Origin: an uncultured Sulfurovum sp.
GTDB lineage: Bacteria; Campylobacterota; Campylobacteria; Campylobacterales; Sulfurovaceae
DNA length: 33,402 bases
Assembly: GCA_902727895.1 (NCBI GenBank)
Contig: CACVAP010000045.1
Coordinates: 1-33,402 of the forward strand
Reading direction: 5' to 3'
Position 1 is the stretch's first letter. Each line of letters starts with the position of its first letter. Below, piece by piece: positions 1 through 7,114 of this stretch. The translations under genes and the position numbers were made by a program. The notes beneath the pieces were generated by a model that saw nothing but the letters and a program-made list of their open reading frames with translations, had not been told where the DNA came from and ran no database searches.

Positions 1-125
1 TCAAATACTTAAACAAAAATACCGTAATCGACGTAAACGCTATAATTTAAGAGTAAATCTTATTTGTGGCTTAATTAATTTTGATAGGAATATGATGCTT
101 TGAAAGTTAGTTTTGCAAGAAGTCT
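1..125 (+). mobile_element. Right end of an IS5-type insertion sequence (partial)
   Basis: The window opens inside an insertion sequence. The reading frame from base 2 encodes the last 33 residues of a DDE transposase and stops at 101-103. About six bases later, 109-125 (ending gcaagaagtct) looks like the terminal inverted repeat; on the other strand it begins AGACTTCTTGCAAAAC, the type of end seen in IS5-family elements. The left end and most of the transposase lie outside the window, so the element's length and target duplication cannot be seen. The end at about 125 leaves only about 31 bp before the next gene's start codon. Confidence 0.6.
2..103 (+). CDS. IS5-family transposase, C-terminal fragment (cut by window edge)
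   Basis: The open frame from base 2 to the TGA at 101-103 gives 33 residues containing KYRNRRKRYNLRVNLICGL. The basic Y/F-R-N-R-R-K-R-(Y/F)-x-L-R-x-N-L-I signature is what I know as the very C-terminus of IS5-type DDE transposases, just after the catalytic glutamate region. The catalytic residues themselves are outside the window. Nothing visible indicates whether the upstream part is intact. The assignment rests on this short motif plus a terminal-repeat-like sequence directly after the stop. Confidence 0.6.
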   Translation, partial: QILKQKYRNRRKRYNLRVNLICGLINFDRNMML

Positions 126-156
126 AATAATTTGATTAATGAAATAAGGATAAAAA

Positions 157-1608
157 ATGAAAATAGTTAGTAATAAATTTCTTTTTGCTCTACTTGTAAG
201 TACAGCACTTATACTCAGTGGATGTGGTAGCTCTAGCAGTTCTTCTACCGATACAACAGAAGACAGTAGTACAGAAACAGAGACAACAGAAGAGACAATA
301 ACCTACACAGATACGGACTTTGAAGCAAGTGATTGGACAGAGGCAACACACAGTAAAAGTGCTGATCCAGATTATGATGAAGTTTTTAGTGACACTGAAG
401 TTAAACGACTCGACTTTGTCGTAACCGAAGAGCGTTGGCAAAGTATGCTAGATGACATGACTGAAACCTATGGTACTTTTGGGCAAAGTTCTAGAGGAAG
501 TAGTCTTGTTGACACGGATGACGACCCTATTATGGTTCCAGCAGATGTTTATTATGAAGGTACCCAATGGTACCGTGTTGGTATTCGATTTAAAGGGAAT
601 TCTTCTCTTCAAAGTGCTTGGCAAAGTGGTATTTTAAAACTTTCGTTTAAACTGGATTTTGATGAGTTTGAAGATGACTATCCCCAAATTGACAACCAAC
701 GTTTTTATGGGTTCAAAAAATTCTCATTGAAAAACAACTACAATGATAGCTCTTTTGTGCGTGAAAAAGTAGCTGCTGATGTCTTTAAAAATGCTGGTAT
801 GGCTGTGTCACACACTGCCTTTTACGAACTTTATGTTGACCATGGTAATGGACCGGAGTACTTTGGACTTTACACCTTAGTAGAAGAAGTTGATGGAGAA
901 GTTCTTGACACACAATTTTCAAGCGATGATGGAAACCTTTATAAACCTGAAGATGAAGATGGTTCACAGTTTATAGAAGGAACATTTACTGAGTCTGCAT
1001 TTGAAAAGAAAACCAACGAAGATGATGAAGATTGGTCAGATATTCAGTCGCTCTTTACTGCCCTACATGCTGATACCCGTACCAGTGATGCAAGTACTTG
1101 GCGAAGTGACCTTGAAGAGGTATTTGACGTGGATGTGTTCCTAAAATACTTAGCTGTAAACGGTATCATTCAAAACTGGGATACCTATGGACGTATGCCA
1201 CACAATTACTACCTCTATAATAACCCAGACAATGGAAAATTAACATGGATTCCTTGGGACAACAATGAAGCATTACAAGAAGGTAAACTTGGTGGCGCAT
1301 TAGACTTAGACTTCTCAAATCTTTCAGACAGTTCATGGCCACTCATTGCAAAGATTTACGCAGATGATACTTATAAAGCACAATATGATGCTTATCTAGA
1401 AGAAGTAATAGAAGGTGCCTTTAATCCGAGTACCATTCAAGCAACTTATGATACGTATTCAGCACTAATTCAATCTTACGCCGTGAGTGAAGAGACAGGA
1501 TACAGTTTCCTAGGAAGTAACAAAAGCTCAGAGTTTACCCAAGCCATTAATACGCTTAAGAACCATGCAACTAGCCGTGAAAGAGCTGTCGAAAGTTATT
1601 TAGAATAA
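157..1608 (+). CDS. CotH kinase family lipoprotein
   Basis: This 483-residue protein begins with a lipoprotein signal peptide ending in the lipobox LSGC (Cys23 lipidated), followed by a Ser/Thr/Glu-rich linker to about residue 50. The remainder fits the CotH family (PF08757): RVGIRFKGNSS in the glycine-rich region, FSLKNNYNDSSFVREKVA, NLYKPE, then NWDTYG with HNYYLY and WIPWDNNEAL around residues 338-372. In spore-formers CotH is an atypical protein kinase whose metal-binding Asp/Asn residues lie in this last region. In Gram-negative environmental bacteria the family is secreted and its substrate is unknown. An AAGGA ribosome site lies 6-10 bases before the ATG. The IS end sits only about 31 bp upstream, so the native promoter has probably been displaced or replaced. 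Confidence 0.85.
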   Translation: MKIVSNKFLFALLVSTALILSGCGSSSSSSTDTTEDSSTETETTEETITYTDTDFEASDWTEATHSKSADPDYDEVFSDTEVKRLDFVVTEERWQSMLDDMTETYGTFGQSSRGSSLVDTDDDPIMVPADVYYEGTQWYRVGIRFKGNSSLQSAWQSGILKLSFKLDFDEFEDDYPQIDNQRFYGFKKFSLKNNYNDSSFVREKVAADVFKNAGMAVSHTAFYELYVDHGNGPEYFGLYTLVEEVDGEVLDTQFSSDDGNLYKPEDEDGSQFIEGTFTESAFEKKTNEDDEDWSDIQSLFTALHADTRTSDASTWRSDLEEVFDVDVFLKYLAVNGIIQNWDTYGRMPHNYYLYNNPDNGKLTWIPWDNNEALQEGKLGGALDLDFSNLSDSSWPLIAKIYADDTYKAQYDAYLEEVIEGAFNPSTIQATYDTYSALIQSYAVSEETGYSFLGSNKSSEFTQAINTLKNHATSRERAVESYLE

Positions 1609-1694
1609 AAATTGTTACTAAGTGTTTACTTTTGGTTACTTATTGTTAGCCAAATTGTGATAGAGTTTTAACAATCAAATAAAAAGGACAAACA

Positions 1695-1952
1695 ATGAAA
1701 TTAATTCAAATTACACTTATCCCAAGTGCAGCAGCCCTACTTTTAGTAGGATGTGCAGGACAACACCAGCAAGGTGCTCAAGCACAAGGGGCTAAAAAAC
1801 ATATGCCAAAAGATCCAAAAGCAAAAGCAGCAATGATGGAATGTCTTGACACTGTTGCTAAAGGTGAAAATGGTCGTCCAGACAGAACAGCAATGCAAAC
1901 TTGTATGAAAGAAAAAGGTTTTGAAAGACCTGAAGGTAAAAAGAAGCACTAA
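1695..1952 (+). CDS. Small lipoprotein of unknown function
   Basis: This 85-residue protein has a signal peptide ending in LVGC, so Cys20 is the likely lipidation site. The mature part is short and rich in Lys, Ala and Gln (GQHQQGAQAQGAKKHMPKD) and contains two further cysteines in MMECLDTV and MQTCMKEKG, about 20 residues apart, which could form a disulfide. It ends in a Lys/His-rich tail. I recognise no named domain. An AAAGGA ribosome site precedes the ATG. It is the second plus-strand gene after the CotH lipoprotein, 86 bp downstream, and is convergent with the next gene across a stem-loop. The signal peptide and length support a real gene; the function is unknown. Confidence 0.7.
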   Translation: MKLIQITLIPSAAALLLVGCAGQHQQGAQAQGAKKHMPKDPKAKAAMMECLDTVAKGENGRPDRTAMQTCMKEKGFERPEGKKKH

Positions 1953-1965
1953 CCTGATGCTAAAG

Positions 1966-1988
1966 CTTAGAAGGGACTCCCCTCTAAG
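1966..1988. terminator. Stem-loop between convergent genes (probable bidirectional terminator)
   Basis: The arms cttagaaggg and cccctctaag pair over ten positions with one mismatch around a 3-base loop (act). The stem sits exactly between the convergent genes ending at 1952 (+) and 1967 (-) and overlaps the stop codon of the minus-strand gene. Only a weak T-rich stretch follows on the plus strand. Confidence 0.5.
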
Positions 1989-2494
1989 TCTTTACCTCTT
2001 TGTAAATTCTTTAACTTCTCTACTAAACGCTCATAGTCCACATAAAAAATCTCTGAATCTTTACGTACCCAGTCAATGTATGGTTTAAATTGAATAAAAG
2101 TTTGAATAAAAAGTGTGCCTGATAAATCATTTAAAAGTTCTATGTTGAAGACATCATATTTAACACCAACAGAAAATTTATTAAGAAATCCTAACATTCT
2201 AGCTACATCATCTCTCAAGACATTATCGTCAATAATTTCTTGTAAATTATCTTCTGTAAACTCATCAAACATATCGGTAAGTTCTAACCTATGTCTGACT
2301 CTTCTAATGGTCTCACGTAAATCAATCCTCACTGTATTATAAGCATTTAAAGTCATTTCATTCTGTCTTCTTTGGTGTTCTCTTTCACTTTCATGTAGAG
2401 CCAAACTTAACTGACGGACAATCAAAACAACCCCAACAATACCTATAGGAATTGCCAGTATATCAGCATAGTTACCCCAAGTATCTAATGACAT
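1967..2494 (-). CDS. Single-pass membrane protein, unknown function
   Basis: This 175-residue protein starts MSLDTWGNYADILAIPIGIVGVVLIV, one transmembrane segment near the N-terminus. A long helical cytoplasmic region follows, with many charged residues (HESEREHQRRQNEM, ETIRRVRHRLELTDMF). The N-terminal TM segment followed by a helical region resembles the DUF4760-type membrane proteins I know from many genomes, but this is only a layout resemblance. It ends about 100 bp before the start side of the neighbouring minus-strand gene at 2598-3221. No catalytic motif is visible. The function cannot be stated. Confidence 0.6.
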   Translation of the reverse strand: MSLDTWGNYADILAIPIGIVGVVLIVRQLSLALHESEREHQRRQNEMTLNAYNTVRIDLRETIRRVRHRLELTDMFDEFTEDNLQEIIDDNVLRDDVARMLGFLNKFSVGVKYDVFNIELLNDLSGTLFIQTFIQFKPYIDWVRKDSEIFYVDYERLVEKLKNLQRGKDLEGSPF

Positions 2495-2597
2495 TTACAA
2501 GCTCTCTTTAATTTTTTGCCAATCATAACCAAATTATAAAAGCTATCAATGAAAATTAAATTAATTTTTATTTCTCTCTTAGTTATGATTCAAAAAG

Positions 2598-3221
2598 TTA
2601 AGATTTTATTGAGTTCTGTAACAAAAGATGGGCTTCTTCATGTAAATCTTGATGTCGAGGTATTCGTTGAAATAGCTTAGAATAGATTCCTTCAATTTCA
2701 GATAAGTCATCATGCTTCATCAATAATGAGAGTTGTAAACTTTGAAGCTCATCTATCTGAAGTCCTATTTCACCAACATAGAACTTACTTTTATTTTTCA
2801 TACTCTCACTCTCAAAAAACATCTCTTTAGTATCAAAGCCTTCTGTCAAACGTCCTAAATCTAAAATACTATAAGTTAAACGCTCTTTTTGTCGATAAAG
2901 TCCATACAATCTATTTTTAATTTTGAAATGTTGTGTTTTTAATTCTGACCCTAAATAGATTAATTGTTCTCTACGTTTATTTTTTCGTACTTCAAAACCA
3001 AATTTTCTATATAAAAATCTAGAAATAAATCCTTCTTCCTCTTCTAAGTCTTTTAATATAGATTTTATAGATTCAATCAATACGGCATCTATACAAATAG
3101 GATGGCGCCCTAATTCAATCTTTGCAAAATGAACATTTTTACCAATTAGTTTTTCAATAATTCCATCAAAGACATATACTGGGCTACTTAGTATTTGTTC
3201 AACATAATCACTAATTGCCAT
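2598..3221 (-). CDS. Hypothetical helical protein
   Basis: This 207-residue protein has no signal peptide or clear transmembrane segment. It is mostly predicted helix, with charged stretches such as KDLEEEEGF and RKNKRREQLIYLG and a Leu-rich region near residue 160 (DELQSLQLSLLM). I recognise no family motif. It lies upstream of the membrane protein gene on the same strand with a gap of about 100 bp, so co-transcription is possible but not shown. Base composition and codon use look like those of the neighbours. It is called a gene because of its uninterrupted length and its good fit in the gap between neighbours. Confidence 0.55.
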   Translation of the reverse strand: MAISDYVEQILSSPVYVFDGIIEKLIGKNVHFAKIELGRHPICIDAVLIESIKSILKDLEEEEGFISRFLYRKFGFEVRKNKRREQLIYLGSELKTQHFKIKNRLYGLYRQKERLTYSILDLGRLTEGFDTKEMFFESESMKNKSKFYVGEIGLQIDELQSLQLSLLMKHDDLSEIEGIYSKLFQRIPRHQDLHEEAHLLLQNSIKS

Positions 3222-3351
3222 TCTTATCCTTTAGATTAATATTTGTTTATAATAACTAAATTATGTTTAATTATGTTTTAAATATTTTCTAAAGAAAGGA
3301 ATCTTCTTAAATACTTATTAGTAAGATAAAGTACTCCTCAACTATAAGTAT

Positions 3352-3816
3352 CTAACGTGCCGAAATATTAGATATTTGGCTTCCCGAAGAAAATACATTA
3401 ACAGCTTGTCCAACTTGTAAAAGTTCTGTTGCCCCATTAATTCTTAAAACAGTAGCTACCGTTTGTCCATTGTTCAATTTTACAATGACTTCTTGCCCAT
3501 AGTTTGTATCCATTGTATCACCAGCTGAACCACCAACAACACCACCAATCACAGATCCTAAAACAGAACTTACTATTCGTCCTGTACCACCTCCAACATG
3601 CGCACCAGCAACTGAACCAGCAACCGAACCAACTATTCCTCCAAGTGTATTACCTACTCCATTGTTATCCATAGCTACTTGCTTTACGGACTGAACTACT
3701 CCTGGTTCTACAGTCATATTTTGTCCTACAGTAGATTGGTCAATCCCTTTTGGTGCACATCCAACCCAAAGTACCAATGTTAACAGTAAACTTATATTTA
3801 TCAATAATTTTTTCAT
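3352..3816 (-). CDS. Glycine-zipper outer-membrane lipoprotein (SlyB/Rcp-like)
   Basis: This 154-residue protein starts with a lipoprotein signal ending in WVGC (Cys20). From about residue 50 there is a long glycine/alanine/serine-rich pair of hydrophobic stretches (GGIVGSVAGSVAGAHVGGG and SSVLGSVIGGVVGGSAGD), the glycine-zipper 2TM motif of SlyB/PcP-like outer-membrane lipoproteins. The C-terminal part (QEVIVKLNNGQTVATV, LLQVGQAVNVFSS) matches the small beta domain found at the end of that family. The family contributes to outer-membrane integrity. It lies 15 bp downstream of the secreted protein gene at 3832-4422 on the same strand, so the two are probably one transcript. Confidence 0.8.
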   Translation of the reverse strand: MKKLLINISLLLTLVLWVGCAPKGIDQSTVGQNMTVEPGVVQSVKQVAMDNNGVGNTLGGIVGSVAGSVAGAHVGGGTGRIVSSVLGSVIGGVVGGSAGDTMDTNYGQEVIVKLNNGQTVATVLRINGATELLQVGQAVNVFSSGSQISNISAR

Positions 3817-3831
3817 ACTTAATCCTTTATA

Positions 3832-4422
3832 TTAACGCTTCCACGTTGATGTCATTTTTCTTTGTAATGCTTCTTTTACTTCTTTAAATAAAAGTTCTTT
3901 TTCTTTTCCAAATACAAACTTTCCATTGTATGCTTCTTCAATTGTACTAATATATTCTTTTAGTTCTCTTTTTTCTGTCTTATTTTTAGGTGAGACAAAA
4001 AGATATCTCATTCCACTGTCTTTATCTAGTTTATACTTGCTAGCTTCAATATACACCCGAGCAGAATGTAATTTTAATTGACCAGAACGAAGAACCTCAT
4101 AAACCTGTACCCTTACACCATAAGGTGCAAGATATGCCTTCCCTCTCCTATTCCGAAAACTATAGAGTGTAATTTTATTACCATCTATTTCATAATGTCC
4201 ATCAATTAAACTCTTTGAAGAACAAGCACCTGTACTGTCTTTCAGTGTAAACCTAAAAAGCATTTGTTCATCTTTGTAAAACTTAATATACTTACCTTTT
4301 GTATCTTCTAAATCATAGGACTTTGTCATAATGCTAAACTTATGATTATGGATAGTCACATCACTTAGCGATGCAAAAATATATTGACTAATGAGAGCCA
4401 ATATAAGTAATATTTTTTTCAT
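3832..4422 (-). CDS. Secreted protein of unknown function
   Basis: This 196-residue protein carries a clear signal peptide (MKKILLILALISQYIFA, cleavage before SLSD). The mature part is mixed beta/charged, with KGKYIKFYKDEQMLFRFTLKD and a single Cys in TGACSSKS, and it ends in a Lys/Arg-rich helical tail. I recognise no named domain. It is followed 15 bp later by the glycine-zipper lipoprotein gene, so a role at the cell envelope is a reasonable inference. It is preceded by a gap of about 130 bp to the end of the tmRNA gene, where its promoter should lie. Confidence 0.6.
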   Translation of the reverse strand: MKKILLILALISQYIFASLSDVTIHNHKFSIMTKSYDLEDTKGKYIKFYKDEQMLFRFTLKDSTGACSSKSLIDGHYEIDGNKITLYSFRNRRGKAYLAPYGVRVQVYEVLRSGQLKLHSARVYIEASKYKLDKDSGMRYLFVSPKNKTEKRELKEYISTIEEAYNGKFVFGKEKELLFKEVKEALQRKMTSTWKR

Positions 4423-4551
4423 AAAAACTCCTCTATTACTTATGGTATCATTAATTTCTGTAGTGATTGTGTAAGAAGTAAGGAAAAATAAATTAGAGTT
4501 AAGGTGATAAATTTTATAATTTTCTTGTACTAATTGTTAGATTTAGAAGTT

Positions 4552-4921
4552 TGGTGGAGACGAGGGGAATTGAACCCCTGTCCTAAAATAGCTAGTGTTA
4601 TGACTCTACATGTTTAGATGGTGATGTTAAATCTCATCTTGCTTCGCACAGCACCCAAAGCTATACAAGACCAGCCAAAATTCTCACAAAGTAGCATGGC
4701 TTCTACTTAGCATATCCATCAGATGTGATACCTAAAATCCGATTAAGATGGAACTCGTCGGTAAGGCAGTCCTCCGATCGCTCGGGGTTAACTTATGCTA
4801 CTGCGTAAGCTGGACGGTAATCTGTATTGTTTGCAGTTATGCAATTTGAGCCGTATAACGGAATTGCTCAGTCCGACATGCACATAACTCCGACTATTCC
4901 AGTCGAAACCAAGTCATCCCC
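4552..4921 (-). ncRNA. ssrA: Transfer-messenger RNA (tmRNA)
   Basis: Read on the minus strand, the gene begins GGGGAUGACUUGGUUUCGAC, the conserved 5' tmRNA start. It ends with a T-arm like GGGGUUCAAUUCCCC and an encoded CCA at 4552-4554, so 5' and 3' ends form the tRNA-like acceptor. The length is 370 nt. The resume codon GCA is at 4834-4832 and the tag reading frame (4834 down to 4793) encodes ANNTDYRPAYAVA followed by UAA. Together with SmpB this RNA rescues stalled ribosomes and tags the nascent chain for proteolysis. The ANN...PAYA tag is of the Campylobacterota type, but it ends in AVA rather than the more familiar KAA or LAA. Confidence 0.97.
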
Positions 4922-4930
4922 ATTAATTCA

Positions 4931-4961
4931 TGTAGACAAAATATGAAGGAGATTGTCTACA
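4931..4961 (-). other. Hairpin in the tmRNA 5' leader
   Basis: A perfect 9-bp stem (tgtagacaa at 4931-4939 with ttgtctaca at 4953-4961) lies between the promoter and the mature 5' end of tmRNA at 4921. With a start of transcription near 4966, the leader would be about 45 nt and mostly this hairpin. It is probably removed by RNase P or another nuclease when the tmRNA 5' end matures. A role in processing is an inference. Confidence 0.5.
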
Positions 4962-4972
4962 GAGGAATATTG

Positions 4973-5001
4973 ATTATAACACAAAGCCCTTTCTATGTCA
5001 A
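4973..5001 (-). promoter_or_regulatory. Consensus sigma70 promoter of ssrA
   Basis: On the minus strand there is TTGACA (5001-4996), a 17-base spacer and TATAAT (4978-4973), an exact match to both consensus hexamers at the ideal spacing. Transcription should start near 4966 and run through the leader hairpin into ssrA. The -35 hexamer overlaps the TGA stop of the coiled-coil gene just upstream. A full -35 is unusual in Campylobacterota, whose sigma70 promoters normally lack a conserved -35; it fits a strongly and constantly expressed RNA. Confidence 0.85.
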
Positions 5002-5261
5002 GATGCCATAGGAATTTCAGTACGATTTGTATCTAGTCCTATACTTTTTCCTATACGTGCAACAATATCCTCTAACTCCAAGTCTTTCAACTCTTCTTCT
5101 TCTTTAAGTTTCAAAATTTCTTGACGTAATTTTGCTTCTGTTTCTCTACTTGAAGTAATAGTTTCTTTTAAAAGACGGTTCTCTTCTTCCAATTTATTAT
5201 ACTTCTCTAATACCAATGAAATTTTAGTATCTAACTCTTCTAAAGCTGTTTTTTTTACCAT
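4998..5261 (-). CDS. Small coiled-coil protein (ZapB-like architecture)
   Basis: This 87-residue protein is almost entirely a charged coiled coil from about residue 8 to 60, with heptad-like Leu/Ile spacing (VLEKYNKLEEENRLLKET, AKLRQEILKLKEEEEL). A short C-terminal tail follows (IGKSIGLDTNRTEIPMAS). There is no signal peptide. The size and layout resemble ZapB/DUF904-type cell-division coiled-coil proteins, but sequence identity to them cannot be claimed. An AGGAGT ribosome site lies just before the ATG. It follows trpA by 58 bp on the same strand, so it may share that transcript, and its 3' end contains the -35 of the tmRNA promoter. Confidence 0.65.
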   Translation of the reverse strand: MVKKTALEELDTKISLVLEKYNKLEEENRLLKETITSSRETEAKLRQEILKLKEEEELKDLELEDIVARIGKSIGLDTNRTEIPMAS

Positions 5262-5319
5262 TTTTTACTCCTAATATTTTAATATAAGCTTACTTTTATA
5301 ATTGTAGCATTATTTTTAA

Positions 5320-6060
5320 CTATTCGTTAATTTTTTCTTTAATTTCTCTCGCCAATGCCGATATAGTAGTAATTTTTTGTGTACCATTTAAACTATCATC
5401 CAGTAAAACTTTTACAAAAGCAGAACCAACAATAACCCCATCAACACCTTGTGCTTTTTCTTTAGCTGTATTTTGATCTACACCAAAACCTACGTAAACA
5501 GGTGTTTTTGTATGCTCTTTAATACTTGTAATTATGGGTTGTAAATCTTCACTCTGCCCTGAACCAGTAATCCCAGCATAAGCTACTAAATAAATAAATT
5601 TCTGTGCATCTGTCACAATCTCTTTAATCCGTTCTTGTGAATCAGTAGGTGCTATAAAATCAATAAGTGCAAGGTTTGAATCTTTCATCATTCCCTTATA
5701 AGGTCTTGCTTCTTCCAGTGGTAAGTCAGGAATAATAAATCCATTTACCCCACTCTGCTTTGCCTGATCTATAAAAAAATCCATACCTTTATGGTAAAAA
5801 GGATTAAAATAACCCATCCATAAAGTATCAATATGAGGTGCAATCTCTTTTGACGCGTCAAAAAGATGTTCTAATTTAAAGCCATTTTGTAAAGCTTTTA
5901 AATTTGCTTTTTCAATAACTGGACCATCTGCCACAGGATCTGAAAAAGGCATTCCCAATTCTAAAGTGTCCACTCCAGCGTCAGCTAAAGCCAAAGCCAT
6001 GTCAACTGTAAAATCCAAAGAAGGATAACCAGTGGTAATATATGCAACTAAATTTTTCAA
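5320..6060 (-). CDS. trpA: Tryptophan synthase alpha chain
   Basis: The 246-residue product catalyses the aldol cleavage of indole-3-glycerol phosphate to indole and glyceraldehyde-3-phosphate, and passes indole to TrpB. The signature LELGMPFSDPVADGP carries the catalytic Glu34 and Asp45 (equivalent to E. coli Glu49 and Asp60). The phosphate-binding loops VAYAGITGSG and YVGFGVD near the C-terminal half are also present. The N-terminus (MKNLVAYITTGYP) is about 15 residues shorter than in E. coli, as I expect for related Campylobacterota. trpB is not adjacent, so the trp genes are not all together here. It is divergent from panB; its promoter should lie within 6061-6100. Confidence 0.95.
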   Translation of the reverse strand: MKNLVAYITTGYPSLDFTVDMALALADAGVDTLELGMPFSDPVADGPVIEKANLKALQNGFKLEHLFDASKEIAPHIDTLWMGYFNPFYHKGMDFFIDQAKQSGVNGFIIPDLPLEEARPYKGMMKDSNLALIDFIAPTDSQERIKEIVTDAQKFIYLVAYAGITGSGQSEDLQPIITSIKEHTKTPVYVGFGVDQNTAKEKAQGVDGVIVGSAFVKVLLDDSLNGTQKITTISALAREIKEKINE

Positions 6061-6100
6061 TGTAAACTCTTTTGTATCTTAGATAGCAGTATTATACATT

Positions 6101-6113
6101 TTTTTGATAAAAT
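6101..6113 (+). promoter_or_regulatory. Probable -10 region for panB
   Basis: A T-run followed by TTGATAAAATG ends about 34 bp before the panB ATG. TAAAAT (6108-6113) preceded by T-rich sequence is the usual form of a Campylobacterota sigma70 promoter, with no -35 needed. A near-identical TTTTGATAAAAT stands before ruvB. Confidence 0.45.
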
Positions 6114-6146
6114 GCTTAAATTAACTTAGATATTAGGGTAAGAACG

Positions 6147-6959
6147 ATGAGTATTCATACAGAAAAAGTTGCTAAAAAAGTGACTTTAACAACCATTGCT
6201 AAAATGAAAGGTGTTGAACCCATTACGATGGTAACAGCATACGATGCACTTTTTGCTAAACTTTTTGATGGAAATGTAGACATGATATTGGTTGGAGACA
6301 GCCTAAACATGAGCTTTTTAGGTAAAAATGACACCCTTTCAGCCACCATTGACCAAATGATTTATCATACTCAAGCTGTTTGTAATGGGGCTTCTTTACC
6401 TCTTATTGTTTTAGACATGCCATTTGGTTCATACACCAATGAAACTCAAGCTGTACAAAATGCAACACGTGCCTACCAAGAAACAAATGCACAAGCTGTT
6501 AAAATCGAAGGTGGAAAAGAACGTGCGCATATTGTTAAAGCGTTAAGCCAAAACTCTATTGCTGTTTTAGGTCATATTGGACTTATGCCACAATTCCTAA
6601 GAAGCGATGGTGGTTATAAAATACGTGGTAAAGACAAAACAGATATTGCTTCACTCGTAGAAGATGCAAAGGCATTAGAAGCTGCTGGTGCTTTTGCCAT
6701 TGTTGTTGAAGGCGTAAAGTCTGAAGCTGCTAAAGCCATAACAGATGCTATTACCATTCCTACCATTGGAATAGGTGCTGGACTAGACTGTGATGGACAA
6801 GTACTTGTCTGGTCAGATATGTTTGGTTTCTTTGAAGACTTTAAACCAAAATTTGTAAAACAATATTTTGACGGTGCAAAACTTGTTCGTGAAAATTTAG
6901 AGAAATATACAAGTGAAGTAAAAAATAAAGAGTTTCCTAGTCAAGAGTTTACTTATTAG
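6147..6959 (+). CDS. panB: 3-methyl-2-oxobutanoate hydroxymethyltransferase
   Basis: The 270-residue enzyme transfers a hydroxymethyl group from 5,10-methylene-tetrahydrofolate to 2-oxoisovalerate, giving ketopantoate in pantothenate/CoA synthesis. Family features in order are: VTAYDALFAKLF, DMILVGDSLNM (metal-binding Asp of the DS pair), LDMPFGSY, VKIEGG, VLGHIGLMPQ, VVEGVKSEAAK and IGIGAGLDCDGQVLVWSDMFG with the C-terminal Phe/Asp-rich end. The length is normal for PanB. The weak AGGG ribosome site ends about 9 bases before the ATG. It is divergent from trpA and separated from ruvB by 155 bp holding a hairpin, so it is probably a single-gene transcript. Confidence 0.96.
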   Translation: MSIHTEKVAKKVTLTTIAKMKGVEPITMVTAYDALFAKLFDGNVDMILVGDSLNMSFLGKNDTLSATIDQMIYHTQAVCNGASLPLIVLDMPFGSYTNETQAVQNATRAYQETNAQAVKIEGGKERAHIVKALSQNSIAVLGHIGLMPQFLRSDGGYKIRGKDKTDIASLVEDAKALEAAGAFAIVVEGVKSEAAKAITDAITIPTIGIGAGLDCDGQVLVWSDMFGFFEDFKPKFVKQYFDGAKLVRENLEKYTSEVKNKEFPSQEFTY

Positions 6960-6972
6960 AAAGACATTTCAA

Positions 6973-6997
6973 ATCAAGCCTTTACTTTAGGCTTGAT
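6973..6997 (+). terminator. Hairpin after panB (probable terminator)
   Basis: Perfect 9-bp arms (atcaagcct and aggcttgat) around a 7-base loop lie 13 bp after the panB stop codon. No T-run follows, so it may be a weak terminator or a stabilising 3' hairpin. Confidence 0.45.
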
Positions 6998-7063
6998 CAT
7001 ACCTCTTAAAGCTGGACTGTTTAACCTTCATACTTCTCTCATTCCAAACTAATCATCAATAAA

Positions 7064-7075
7064 TTTTGATAAAAT
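7064..7075 (+). promoter_or_regulatory. Probable -10 region for ruvB
   Basis: TTTTGATAAAAT, with TAAAAT at 7070-7075, stands 40 bp before the ruvB ATG and repeats the panB promoter motif almost exactly. Transcription would start near 7082. Confidence 0.45.
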
Positions 7076-7114
7076 ACTAATACTCAGTAGTCTGATATAA
7101 CATGAAAGACAAAT

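Noticed and set aside
4552-4590. A tRNA-like 3' end (GGTTCAATTCC with CCA)
   Set aside because: It is the T-arm and acceptor end of the tmRNA; no anticodon arm is nearby.
6061-6146. A riboswitch or attenuator for trpA or panB
   Set aside because: The 86-bp gap is too short and shows no leader peptide or competing hairpins.
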